A DNA stretch of 64,000 nt from Chitinophagaceae bacterium (GTDB lineage Bacteria > Bacteroidota > Bacteroidia > Chitinophagales > Chitinophagaceae). A program made the position numbers and the translations under genes. The DNA lies in contig CANGIT010000004.1 in the NCBI GenBank assembly GCA_947454155.1, positions 124,001 to 188,000 on the forward strand, written 5' to 3'. The first letter of the stretch is position 1. Every line of letters starts with the position of its first letter. Shown here piece by piece: positions 53,901-61,517 of the stretch. The notes under the pieces were generated by a model. That model saw only the letters and a program-made list of their open reading frames with translations. It searched no databases and was not told the origin of the DNA.

Positions 53901-54346
53901 CGGGTGATGATGTCGGCAATCCCTTCGCGAACCTGATGGTTCAAATGAGCATGATCGCCATCAAAATACACGAGCATTTTATTGTTCACCAATTTGGTGG
54001 TACTGCCTGTATTGAGCAAGTCGCTCTCTAAGCCGATATTGGTTTGCTGGTAATCTTTGAAATCATTGTATACAATGATGTTGGCCCTGCGATGAAGGCT
54101 GTACTCTGCCGCGAATTCAATTTGTGGGAGCTCTTTTTCAGCAGCCTGCAAAACAAACTTGGCCAGTTCCTGTCCGCCTTCATAGAAATAGACGGTGAAA
54201 TTATCTGTCTGATAATATTTCCATTTGAATTTTTTGTACTGCACCCGGTTCTTTCCGAAGTTTACCGCATTCACTTGCGATAAACTTGTTTGACGGATTG
54301 CGAAAATGAATAGAAAAAAAAGAAATATTCTGCTGAACTTTGCCAT
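50936..54346 (-). CDS. Degenerate peptidase / beta-propeller / outer-membrane barrel fusion
   Basis: A 1136-residue exported protein in three parts. After a signal peptide (RIFLFFLFIFAIRQTSLSQ), residues about 25-290 resemble a gluzincin (peptidase MA) domain, but the helix that should carry HExxH reads HQVRE (137-141) and the downstream glutamate motif is PQWLTDGYVAY (170-180), so it is probably not a peptidase. Residues about 300-570 hold TolB/PD40-like propeller strands (for example MMAWDSKGTRIVIVYA, KIGIIYASNRPTGD). Residues about 720-1136 form an Omp85-like barrel with NMRGYIQNA and end SLGVDF. Similar proteins occur in Bacteroidota, often called TolB; function unknown. Confidence 0.75.
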   Translation of the reverse strand: MAKFSRIFLFFLFIFAIRQTSLSQVNAVNFGKNRVQYKKFKWKYYQTDNFTVYFYEGGQELAKFVLQAAEKELPQIEFAAEYSLHRRANIIVYNDFKDYQQTNIGLESDLLNTGSTTKLVNNKMLVYFDGDHAHLNHQVREGIADIITRNLLFGDDIGEVASNQTLLDLPQWLTDGYVAYLGEHWNTELDDELKAEILSSKYKRFSNFSFANPQLAGHAFWYFVEEKYKKENVTYFLYLARNYKNLNKACIQITKKNFKALTKEFMEYQEEKYEKDIAKRKPYPKGNFIDGFDVSPRLNYYRFNVNPNKKNNSYVVTQFKKGVTRVILNDDFEKITLLRFGTRTYESNIDPNYPMMAWDSKGTRIVIVYAEKGEVRLMLYDALVKTEKYNISLSQYFDQVQDVKYLLDSRTLLLSAVKNGHTDIFTFDLEKEKAKQITNDVYDDLDPAYVTFPNKIGIIYASNRPTGDAVSADTVLPSNKRYNIFLVTNFGDKPEFNQITKLTDLKYGNARFPAQYNDNHFTFVSDENGIANRYAGFFTTEKAGLDTLVVIGDDMLRNPSKKEIDSSLNAQGKSEPDKIAVVSISTDSAYTFPISNYENNLAETRSAGDARVLSEVSRQDDQKNLYKIKIDEVALKKRNITVRPTSYAQQLMRESKLTKNEGAKVSNPSVPVKPEENFQSEFLAGEDSSKSIVVNFGPSPEAAPADVLSSAKLFNYKPIKFSADFGSAGFNTTVLFNKYQAYGGGYGPIMLSSNTPLNGLITMGTSDVMEDKKIFGGFKIGTNLKDNEWFVNFQNLKRRIDWGLTYYRNALGTGINLTDNQGNTIATYSGKLFTNLYQGNISYPFDVNRSVKLIAGLRSDVIAVSNVDQLSASLDNLEKYYFTSHLEYVYDNSLKKTNNIWNGMRYKVYADWNSQVKGKVEGVGSAMLNLGFDFRYYYPIYKNFIWAGRAAGDFSMGNQKFIYYLGGVDGWLMFGNNIKPGTTRERYFNSANTPAQDNYYAFQGLTVNMRGYIQNAANGNNAMVINSEFRLPVMSTLFDKTTNNSFLRDLQLTQFIDLGTAWNGSIKAAQRPVMNYVNGPVSVQVKPKGVGPFLGGYGFGARSTLLGYFVKYDISWPMSVFFAGRPVMYVSLGVDF

Positions 54347-54411
54347 GACAACACGGTTAATGAATACTAAATTACTCCATTCGGCTTAATCCTTAAAATA
54401 GAATTTCACTG

Positions 54412-55050
54412 ATGCTTCACCTTCAATCTTTCACTTGTAATCCTATCCAGGAAAACTCCTACTTGATTTATAACGACCAAAAGCAATGCCTCTTCATCGA
54501 TCCAGGCTTTTACTTCCCCAATGAAAAACAAATGATCAAGGATTTTGTTGACCAGCATCAGCTACAGCCTGTTGGACTTATCAATACACATTGTCATCTT
54601 GATCATGTTTTTGGCAATCTTTTCATAGCCGAAACTTATGAACTGAAACTTCAAATTCACGAGAAGGAAATACCGGTGCTGGACTATGCACCCGTTTCCG
54701 GACTCACCTACAACATGCCTTTTGACAATTATCAAGGTGAAAAAATCTTTTTAACGGAAGGAGATGTAATACGATTGGGAGAAGATGAGCTCGCTGTTTT
54801 ATTCACACCCGGGCATAGTCCGGGTAGTTTGAGTTTTTATTGTGCTGCACAGGATTTTGTGATTTCGGGCGATGCTTTGTTCAAAGGTAGTATTGGTCGT
54901 ACCGACCTGCCCGGAGGAGACCATGCGACATTGATCAGGAGCATCAAGGAGAAATTGCTGGTATTACCAGCATCAACAAAAGTGTATAGTGGACATGGCC
55001 CGGTGACTACAATTGAAATGGAAAAAAGGGAGAATCCGTTTTTGATGTGA
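54412..55050 (+). CDS. MBL-fold hydrolase, glyoxalase II-like
   Basis: A 212-residue metallo-beta-lactamase-fold protein. The metal motif HxHxDH is in NTHCHLDHVFGN, with further ligands in FTPGHSPGSLSF, ISGDALF and YSGHGPVTT. This pattern is that of small thioesterase/persulfide-dioxygenase-like MBL proteins; the substrate is unknown. Its ATG follows the divergent barrel gene by 65 bases. The stop is 12 bases from convergent mce. Confidence 0.87.
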   Translation: MLHLQSFTCNPIQENSYLIYNDQKQCLFIDPGFYFPNEKQMIKDFVDQHQLQPVGLINTHCHLDHVFGNLFIAETYELKLQIHEKEIPVLDYAPVSGLTYNMPFDNYQGEKIFLTEGDVIRLGEDELAVLFTPGHSPGSLSFYCAAQDFVISGDALFKGSIGRTDLPGGDHATLIRSIKEKLLVLPASTKVYSGHGPVTTIEMEKRENPFLM

Positions 55051-55062
55051 GGTCAGATGCAA

Positions 55063-55464
55063 TCATCTGATTTCCTGACACAACTCTATCAACACACCAT
55101 TTGTTCCTTTGGGGTGTAAAAAGCAAACCAATTTATTGTCTGCCCCTTGTTTGGGAGCTGCGTTGAGTAGCGTAAATCCTTCATTTTGAAGTCTTTCCAT
55201 CTCGGCGTGGATATCGGCCACCTCAAAAGCCAGATGATGGATGCCTTCTCCTCTTTTCTCAATGAATTTTGCAATGACGCCATCAGGGGTTGTACTTTCC
55301 AGCAACTCGATTTTGGTGCTGCCCGTTTGAAAAAAAGCGGTATTTACATTTTCAGACGATACACACTCTGTTTTATAGCAGACGGTATTCAGTATCTTTT
55401 CAAATAAAGGAACGGATAAGTCAAGATCTTTTACCGCGATGCCAATGTGTTCAACTTTTTGCAT
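55063..55464 (-). CDS. mce: Methylmalonyl-CoA epimerase
   Basis: Interconverts (R)- and (S)-methylmalonyl-CoA, the step that feeds the B12-dependent mutase in propionate metabolism. The 133-residue vicinal-oxygen-chelate protein has metal ligands in VEHIGIAV (His), IHHLAFEV (His) and VLIELCQ (Glu), and the GSTKIELLE and LLNAAPKQGADNK features of the epimerase. The mutase itself is not in the window. Confidence 0.92.
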   Translation of the reverse strand: MQKVEHIGIAVKDLDLSVPLFEKILNTVCYKTECVSSENVNTAFFQTGSTKIELLESTTPDGVIAKFIEKRGEGIHHLAFEVADIHAEMERLQNEGFTLLNAAPKQGADNKLVCFLHPKGTNGVLIELCQEIR

Positions 55465-55602
55465 GTTATCTGATTTTTTGGACTCAGTATGATTTACGAA
55501 ATGCGTTAATTCGCTTTTGCCCGGGAAGACACTCCGGCAATTTAAAACCTTTTATACTAATTTCGTGTTATTAGAGAAATTGAACAAAACAACAATATTC
55601 TT

Positions 55603-56820
55603 ATGCTCAAATTGCCCATTTATCTCGACAATAACGCCACAACCCCCATGGATCTGAGGGTGTTAGAGGCGATGACCCCGTATTTTATGCAACATTTTGG
55701 CAACGCCGCCAGCAGAAACCATCCTTTTGGATGGGCTGCGGAAGAGGCCGTGGATTATGCCCGTGAACAAGTGGCCAAATTGATTGGTGCCGACCCCAAA
55801 GAAATCATTTTTACCTCTGGTGCAACTGAGGCCGACAACCTGGCCTTGAAAGGTGTGTTTGAAATGTACGCCAGCAAGGGAAATCATATCATCACCGTCA
55901 CTACAGAGCACAAAGCCGTATTGGATACTTGTAAACACATCGAAAAACAAGGCGGAGAAGTCACTTATCTTGAAGTGAATAATGAAGGTTTGATTGATTT
56001 GTCTGCGTTGGAAGCCGCCATCAAACCATCAACCATTTTGATTGCCGTCATGTATGCCAACAACGAAATCGGAACGGTGATGCCTATTCGTGAAATCAGC
56101 CAGATCGCCCGTAAAAACGGCGTCTTGTTGTTCACCGATGCAACGCAGGCTGTGGGAAAAATTCCGGTGGATGTAAACAAAGATGGCATCGATCTGATGG
56201 CTTTCACCGCTCATAAGATGTATGGTCCCAAAGGTGTAGGTGCTTTATATGTACGCAGAAAAAACCCAAGAGTAAAAGTGACGGCCCAAATGGATGGCGG
56301 TGGCCATGAAAGAGGCATGAGAAGTGGTACATTGAATGTAACCGGCATTGTTGGTTTTGGTAAAGCCTGTGAACTTTGTATGCAGGAAATGGAAGCTGAT
56401 GCCAAAAGAATCAGTGTGTTGAGAGATAAATTGCAAACGGCACTGATGCAAATTGAAGAGGCTTATGTCAATGGCAGTCAGGAACATCGCTTGCCCCATG
56501 TGGCCAATATTTCATTCAAACATGTTGAAGGAGAAGGATTGCTGATGGGTTTTAATAAAAATATCGCCCTGAGTTCAGGTTCCGCCTGTACTTCGGCTTC
56601 GCTCGAACCTTCCTATGTGTTGAAAGCGCTCGGCCTGGGCGATGACCTGGCACACAGTTCTCTTCGTTTTGGGTTAAGTCGTTTTACCACGGAAGAAGAG
56701 ATTGATTACACCATCAAGGCTATCACTGATACCGTATTGAAATTAAGAGAGATGAGCCCATTGTGGGAAATGTATAAGGAAGGAATCGACCTCAATACCA
56801 TTGAATGGGCTGGGCATTAA
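55603..56820 (+). CDS. iscS: Cysteine desulfurase IscS
   Basis: Takes sulfur from cysteine for Fe-S cluster assembly. The 405-residue PLP enzyme has the N-terminus [12 protein letters not shown], the PLP lysine in [16 protein letters not shown] and the mobile-loop cysteine in [17 protein letters not shown], the pattern of IscS group I. It is the first gene of iscS-iscU-iscA; no iscR, hscAB or fdx follows, and the cluster ends in a terminator. Confidence 0.96.
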   Translation: MLKLPIYLDNNATTPMDLRVLEAMTPYFMQHFGNAASRNHPFGWAAEEAVDYAREQVAKLIGADPKEIIFTSGATEADNLALKGVFEMYASKGNHIITVTTEHKAVLDTCKHIEKQGGEVTYLEVNNEGLIDLSALEAAIKPSTILIAVMYANNEIGTVMPIREISQIARKNGVLLFTDATQAVGKIPVDVNKDGIDLMAFTAHKMYGPKGVGALYVRRKNPRVKVTAQMDGGGHERGMRSGTLNVTGIVGFGKACELCMQEMEADAKRISVLRDKLQTALMQIEEAYVNGSQEHRLPHVANISFKHVEGEGLLMGFNKNIALSSGSACTSASLEPSYVLKALGLGDDLAHSSLRFGLSRFTTEEEIDYTIKAITDTVLKLREMSPLWEMYKEGIDLNTIEWAGH

Positions 56821-56914
56821 AAATATCCAATGTCCAACAAGCAATAAAGTACTTATCGGATTTTTATGAATCAAGTGTAAATTCATCTATTTTCAAATTA
56901 TCAAATTAAATACC

Positions 56915-57334
56915 ATGGCATATTCAGAAAAAGTAATTGATCATTACCAGAATCCAAAAAATGTGGGAACACTCGACAAAGCGAGTAAAAATGTGGGTAC
57001 CGGTCTGGTAGGTGCTCCTGAATGCGGTGACGTGATGCGTCTGCAAATTGAAGTCAATCCCGAAAACGGAATGATTACCGATGCCAAATTCAAAACCTTT
57101 GGTTGTGGTTCCGCTATCGCTTCTTCGTCTTTGGCTACTGAGTGGCTCAAAGGAAAGTCGGTGGATGAGGCATTGAAAATCGACAACATGACCATCGTCG
57201 AAGAATTGAATCTTCCCCCAGTTAAAATTCACTGTTCTGTTTTGGCGGAAGATGCCATCAAAGCTGCCATCAATGACTATCGCGAAAAAAATGGTATGGA
57301 AAAAATCAAGTTCGAAGAAAGTGTGATTCATTAA
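56915..57334 (+). CDS. iscU: Fe-S scaffold protein IscU
   Basis: Scaffold on which 2Fe-2S clusters are built. The 139-residue protein has the three cysteines and the aspartate of the active site: APECGDVM, FGCGSAIASSS and KIHCSVLAEDAI. It follows iscS by 94 bases and precedes iscA by 12. Confidence 0.96.
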   Translation: MAYSEKVIDHYQNPKNVGTLDKASKNVGTGLVGAPECGDVMRLQIEVNPENGMITDAKFKTFGCGSAIASSSLATEWLKGKSVDEALKIDNMTIVEELNLPPVKIHCSVLAEDAIKAAINDYREKNGMEKIKFEESVIH

Positions 57335-57346
57335 TACGTCATCAAC

Positions 57347-57697
57347 ATGATTGCTACAGATAATAGTATTTATATCAGCGACAAAGCGAAAGCTAAGGTG
57401 CAACAACTGATGAAAGAGGCCGGAGTAGACCAGGACAGCACTTATTTCCTTCGTGTTGGTGTGGTAGGAGGTGGTTGCAGCGGTCTGAGTTACAAATTGG
57501 ATTTTGACAATGAACAAAAGCCGATGGATCAGGTTTTTGAAGACAAAGGCTTGAAAATCGTTACTGATTTGAAAAGTTTCCTTTACCTCGTGAATACCGA
57601 ACTGGATTTCAGTGATGGCTTGAATGGTAAAGGATTTTATTTCAATAACCCCAACGCCAGCAGGAGTTGCGGTTGTGGAGAGAGTTTTGCAGTTTAA
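57347..57697 (+). CDS. iscA: A-type Fe-S carrier IscA
   Basis: Delivers or carries Fe-S clusters or iron. The 116-residue sequence has the three conserved cysteines of the family: GGGCSGLSYKLDF and the C-terminal SCGCGESF. Last gene of the isc cluster, with a terminator 23 bases after its stop. Confidence 0.94.
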   Translation: MIATDNSIYISDKAKAKVQQLMKEAGVDQDSTYFLRVGVVGGGCSGLSYKLDFDNEQKPMDQVFEDKGLKIVTDLKSFLYLVNTELDFSDGLNGKGFYFNNPNASRSCGCGESFAV

Positions 57698-57720
57698 TTT
57701 ATAGGGTTAGTTAAAAAAAG

Positions 57721-57752
57721 TAAGCGTCTGTCTATAATAAGGCAGGCGCTTA
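57721..57752 (+). terminator. Terminator after the isc genes
   Basis: A 12-base stem (TAAGCGTCTGTC / GGCAGGCGCTTA, two G-U pairs) with loop TATAATAA, followed by TTTTATTA. Fits the end of iscS-iscU-iscA. Confidence 0.75.
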
Positions 57753-57780
57753 TTTTATTAAAGAAAAAAAGACGGCTTAA

Positions 57781-57812
57781 AAAAACAGACCTCATATAAG
57801 AGGTCTGTTTTT
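57781..57812. terminator. Bidirectional terminator before the metalloprotease stop
   Basis: A perfect 13-base stem (AAAAACAGACCTC / GAGGTCTGTTTTT) with loop ATATAA. The A and T flanks are part of the stem, giving a U tract in both directions. It would end the M43 protease transcript (minus) and back up the isc terminator (plus). Confidence 0.85.
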
Positions 57813-57832
57813 GAAAAGTCTGTTTTTGTAGA

Positions 57833-58822
57833 TTAAGGCTGAGCAAAACTAACTCTGGCTCCGCCAGTGGCAAACAAAGCTTGCATTCTGGCTTTCTGGC
57901 CCAAAGAGAACATGTACATGCAGGCATCATCTGTGTAATCCATATAGTTCATGGTCATTTCAACAGGAGTGCCGGTACAAGTAGATTTGTGACCAGATGC
58001 AGGACATCCGTAGTTAGCGGTGTTATGTGTAGGAGTATCATTTACGAGGTCGCTGCCGCAAGTGGCATCACCCCAGATATGGCGAAGGTTGAGCCAATGT
58101 CCCACTTCGTGAGTAGCCGTTCTTCCTTTGTTATAAGGAGCGGTTACTGTTCCGGTAGAACCAAAAGCGTTGTCGTCAATCACAACACCATCAGTAGCTG
58201 AACTTCCTCCGGGGAATTGAGCATAGCCCAAAATTCCGCCACTTAAATTACAGCACCACATATTGAGTTTGGTAGTTGGACTGGTAGGTGCAACACCGCC
58301 ACCGCTTGATTTTTTGCAACCATCATTGGTAGAGAAGCTGGTTTTGGTGGTTGATTTGCGAATAACCGTATCCAATACAAATTGAATATTGCAATTTCCG
58401 GAACGAACGGATTGAAACAAAGTTGGAGTGAGGTTATAATCGGTATTGGTAGCCGCATAATCTGCATTCAATACTGCAATTTGAGATTGTATCTGAGCCA
58501 GTGACACATTTTGTGCGGCTGTGTTATACAAAACATTTACGACCACAGGAATCACAATCACGCCATTCACCAAGCGGTTCATGGAAGGATTTTGCTCAAA
58601 ACGGGTAGTGAAATTTTCAATGGATTGTATACGTGCGGCTAAGGAAGGATCTTCTTTCAGCTGGCGTTGCAAAACTTCGTAAGATGCGCAGTAACGAGCT
58701 GCAGGCGCTTGCTGGCCTACTACTAAACTGCCGTCGTTGTTGGTTAGCTCGTCAACGCTCGACTTCTGGCAACTCATGGCAAATAATGCGCATCCAGCCA
58801 GTAAACTCAGTGTTTTTTTCAT
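57833..58822 (-). CDS. M43 (cytophagalysin/pappalysin-like) zinc metalloprotease, lipoprotein
   Basis: A 329-residue exported protease. The start is ATG 58822 (MKKTLSLLAGCALFAMSC), as the open frame to 58975 only adds unrelated leader sequence. A lipobox (FAMSC, Cys18) suggests lipid anchoring. The zinc site HEVGHWLNLRH (about 238-248) is the metzincin HExxHxxxxxH, followed by the Met-turn MNYMDY (about 291-296) typical of M43B. Cysteine pairs (CKKS, WCCN, TCGSD, GCPAS) suggest disulfides. No type IX C-terminal sorting domain is visible. Confidence 0.88.
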   Translation of the reverse strand: MKKTLSLLAGCALFAMSCQKSSVDELTNNDGSLVVGQQAPAARYCASYEVLQRQLKEDPSLAARIQSIENFTTRFEQNPSMNRLVNGVIVIPVVVNVLYNTAAQNVSLAQIQSQIAVLNADYAATNTDYNLTPTLFQSVRSGNCNIQFVLDTVIRKSTTKTSFSTNDGCKKSSGGGVAPTSPTTKLNMWCCNLSGGILGYAQFPGGSSATDGVVIDDNAFGSTGTVTAPYNKGRTATHEVGHWLNLRHIWGDATCGSDLVNDTPTHNTANYGCPASGHKSTCTGTPVEMTMNYMDYTDDACMYMFSLGQKARMQALFATGGARVSFAQP

Positions 58823-58901
58823 TTTTCTTCTGTGTTTGATTTGATAAATGGAACCGAATATAAGAAAAAATTGAGTATGTACAGCGAAAGTACAATGAGA
58901 A

Positions 58902-58921
58902 ATCCCCCCTTGCGGGGGGAT
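58902..58921. repeat. GC-rich hairpin in the divergent protease/gldF spacer
   Basis: An eight-base stem (ATCCCCCC / GGGGGGAT) with loop TTGC inside a 239-base AT-rich spacer between divergent genes. There is no U tract and no gene that it could end, so it is more likely a regulatory or protein-binding site. Confidence 0.5.
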
Positions 58922-59061
58922 CAGTAGGTTTTGGTAAACGCTATATATAGTGTAGTAGACAAAAGGTGAACGCATATTGTTGCAGGCATCGGTAAATAAA
59001 TTTCAGAAACGTCAATTCTCATGATTTTTAATGGTTTAAAGTTTAAATTGCAGCACCAATT

Positions 59062-59787
59062 ATGTGGAGTATTTGCAAAAAAGAATTCAATCAGTTTTTC
59101 AGTAGCCTAACTGGCTATATGGCTATTGTTTTATTCTTGCTGATCAATGGTTTGTTTCTTTTTGTATTGCAAGACAGCAGTATTTTCGAATACGGATACG
59201 CAGGCATGGATAAATTCTTCGACCTGGCACCTTGGGTGCTGATGTTTCTGATTCCTGCTATCACCATGCGAACATTGTCGGATGAGCTCAAAAGCGGTAC
59301 TTTAGAGATTTTAATCACCAGGCCCTTGACTGCCGGAAAAATCATTCGGGGCAAATACCTTGCTATCCTTTTCATACTTCTATTGGTGTTATTGCCCAGT
59401 ACCATCTACATTTACACCATTCATGCCTTAAGTGCCACAGGGGATATTGATACCGGAGGTATCATGGGCAGTTACATGGGGCTGATCCTTTTGGGCGCCT
59501 CATTTTCTGCCATTGGGCTGGCTTGCAGCGGATCGACTACCAATGCTATCGTAGCATTTTTATTGAGTGCATTTTTTTGTTTGACTTTTTATTACGGCTT
59601 CAGTGCACTGAGTCATATTGCTTTTTTTAAAGGGAATGCCGATTATTATATAGAAATGCTGGGCATAGATTTTCATTATCGCAGCATCAGCAGGGGCGTA
59701 ATCGATACCCGAGATTTGGTTTATTTTGTCAGTATCGTTGTAATTCTTCTTTTATTCACTGAAATGAAACTTACCCGAAGAAAATGA
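59062..59787 (+). CDS. gldF: Gliding-motility ABC permease GldF
   Basis: Membrane part of the GldAFG ABC transporter required for gliding in Flavobacterium. The 241-residue protein has six membrane helices and the ABC-2 signature with TMRTLSDELKSGTLEILITRPLT. It overlaps gldG by ATGA (59784-59787). The ATPase gene gldA is not in the window. Confidence 0.9.
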   Translation: MWSICKKEFNQFFSSLTGYMAIVLFLLINGLFLFVLQDSSIFEYGYAGMDKFFDLAPWVLMFLIPAITMRTLSDELKSGTLEILITRPLTAGKIIRGKYLAILFILLLVLLPSTIYIYTIHALSATGDIDTGGIMGSYMGLILLGASFSAIGLACSGSTTNAIVAFLLSAFFCLTFYYGFSALSHIAFFKGNADYYIEMLGIDFHYRSISRGVIDTRDLVYFVSIVVILLLFTEMKLTRRK

Positions 59788-61517
59788 GCAGCCTACAATC
59801 AAACCATAAAAAGAAGGGTTTCAGTGCATCTGCATGGTTCATATTGATGCTTGTTTTGATGGTGCCTATCAATATCATCGCCTCTTTTTTTCATTCTCGC
59901 TTAGATCTGACCAACGAAAAAAGATTCACCCTTTCAAAAGGTACAACCAAATTGTTGAAACATCTTGATTCTACAGTGACAGTGGATGTTTTCCTGAAAG
60001 GCAATTATCCCAGCGGATTCAGGAAGCTTGGTGTCTCAACAGAAGACATGCTCAGAGAATTCAAGGAGCTCGCGGGCACCCAATTGGTTTATCATATCAT
60101 CTCCCCTGAAGAATTGGTAGAAGGCACTCAAGTTACCTATGCCGATTCGCTAGATGCCATGGGAGTTCCCTCCATCAATCTCACTGCACAGGTGAAAGGT
60201 GGTCAGCAACAGCAACGTTTATTTCCGGTTGCCTTAATGCATTACAACAACAGGATATTGCCGGTAGAGATTTTCAAGGGTAAAACACCTCAACTCAATT
60301 ATAAAGAAATCATCGGTGCTGAAGCGCTGCTTGAATACCAGCTGGCCAACGGAATAGCAAAGATTACTGAAAAGAAAAAAGCTGCGGTAGCCTATGCTAC
60401 CGGTAACGGTGAGCCGATGGATGAGCGCGTGTATGATCTTGCAGAACAAACCATAGGCCCGGCTTATGATCTTCAGCTTGTTGACCTCGCCACACAGCCA
60501 TTCATCGCGCCGGAATTCAAAGCATTGATCATAGTGAAGCCGACACTGAAGTTTTCTGATTATGAAAAACTGAAGTTAGACCAGTACATCATGAATGGCG
60601 GCAAAGTACTTTTCTTTATTGACAAGCTCAATGCAGAGATGGATAGTCTGCAAGTGAAGAACGAAGTGGTGGCTTATGAGCGTGATCTGGAATTGAACGA
60701 CTTGCTTTTCAAATATGGTGTGCGGGTCAATCCTTCACTTTTGATGGATTTGCAATGCGACTATCTTCCTTTTGACGTCAGCGGAAACGGACAGTTTGAA
60801 TTTCTGCCCTGGAATTATTTTCCGGTGCTGGAGTCGCCCAATAATCATCCCATCAACAAGAATCTGGGGTATGTGGCCGGAAGGTTTGTCAACCCTATTG
60901 ATACCATTGAGGCCGAAGGCATCAAAAAAACGATTTTATTGTGGTCTTCCACCAATGCGAGAATCATCTCTTCACCTGCTCTGATCAGCGGTCGTGAAAA
61001 CGTGACTGCTCCCGAAAACGAAAAATTCAAAACACCGCATGTCCCTGTGGCGGTTTTACTGGAAGGGAAGTTTTTTTCATTATACAGGAACAGACTCACA
61101 CAGGCCTTGAACGACAGCCTGCAACAATATGGAATGGAATTTTTGCCGGAAGCCATTCAACGCAATCAGTTGCTGGTGGCTTCAGATGGCGACCTGGTGC
61201 TAAATGCCGTTGCAAAAGGTGGTCAGCCGTTACCTATGGGGATGAATCCTTTTACCTATGGTTCACAACGTCAATTTCCTTTTGTCAACCGTGAGTTCCT
61301 CTTGAATGCGCTCGATCACATGATCAATGAACATGACTTGTCTGAAGCGAAAAACAAAGACTACATTGTGCGTTTGCTGGATAAAAAGAAAATAGAAGAA
61401 GAGCAAATGCAATGGCAGCTGATCAACATCGCAATGCCTATTGTACTGGTTATTCTTTTTGCTCTCTTGTTTCAGTGGATACGCAGCAGAAGCTATGCTC
61501 AAAGAAGACAGCCATGA
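59784..61517 (+). CDS. gldG: Gliding-motility ABC auxiliary protein GldG
   Basis: A 577-residue protein with one N-terminal membrane helix (WFILMLVLMVPINIIAS), a large extracytoplasmic GldG-type domain (HSRLDLTNEKRFTLSKGT, then the IFT52-like part with NGGKVLFFIDKLNAEMDS) and a C-terminal helix (NIAMPIVLVILFALLFQWI). It overlaps gldF at the 5' end and terC at the 3' end, both by ATGA, so translation is coupled along the run. Confidence 0.9.
   Translation: MSSLQSNHKKKGFSASAWFILMLVLMVPINIIASFFHSRLDLTNEKRFTLSKGTTKLLKHLDSTVTVDVFLKGNYPSGFRKLGVSTEDMLREFKELAGTQLVYHIISPEELVEGTQVTYADSLDAMGVPSINLTAQVKGGQQQQRLFPVALMHYNNRILPVEIFKGKTPQLNYKEIIGAEALLEYQLANGIAKITEKKKAAVAYATGNGEPMDERVYDLAEQTIGPAYDLQLVDLATQPFIAPEFKALIIVKPTLKFSDYEKLKLDQYIMNGGKVLFFIDKLNAEMDSLQVKNEVVAYERDLELNDLLFKYGVRVNPSLLMDLQCDYLPFDVSGNGQFEFLPWNYFPVLESPNNHPINKNLGYVAGRFVNPIDTIEAEGIKKTILLWSSTNARIISSPALISGRENVTAPENEKFKTPHVPVAVLLEGKFFSLYRNRLTQALNDSLQQYGMEFLPEAIQRNQLLVASDGDLVLNAVAKGGQPLPMGMNPFTYGSQRQFPFVNREFLLNALDHMINEHDLSEAKNKDYIVRLLDKKKIEEEQMQWQLINIAMPIVLVILFALLFQWIRSRSYAQRRQP

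Noticed and set aside
56924..57517. 197-codon minus-strand frame over iscU and iscA
   Set aside because: Antisense to two highly conserved genes; no independent features.
58823..58975. N-terminal extension of the M43 protease
   Set aside because: It would bury a perfect lipoprotein signal 51 residues inside the protein, and it covers a hairpin and likely promoter.
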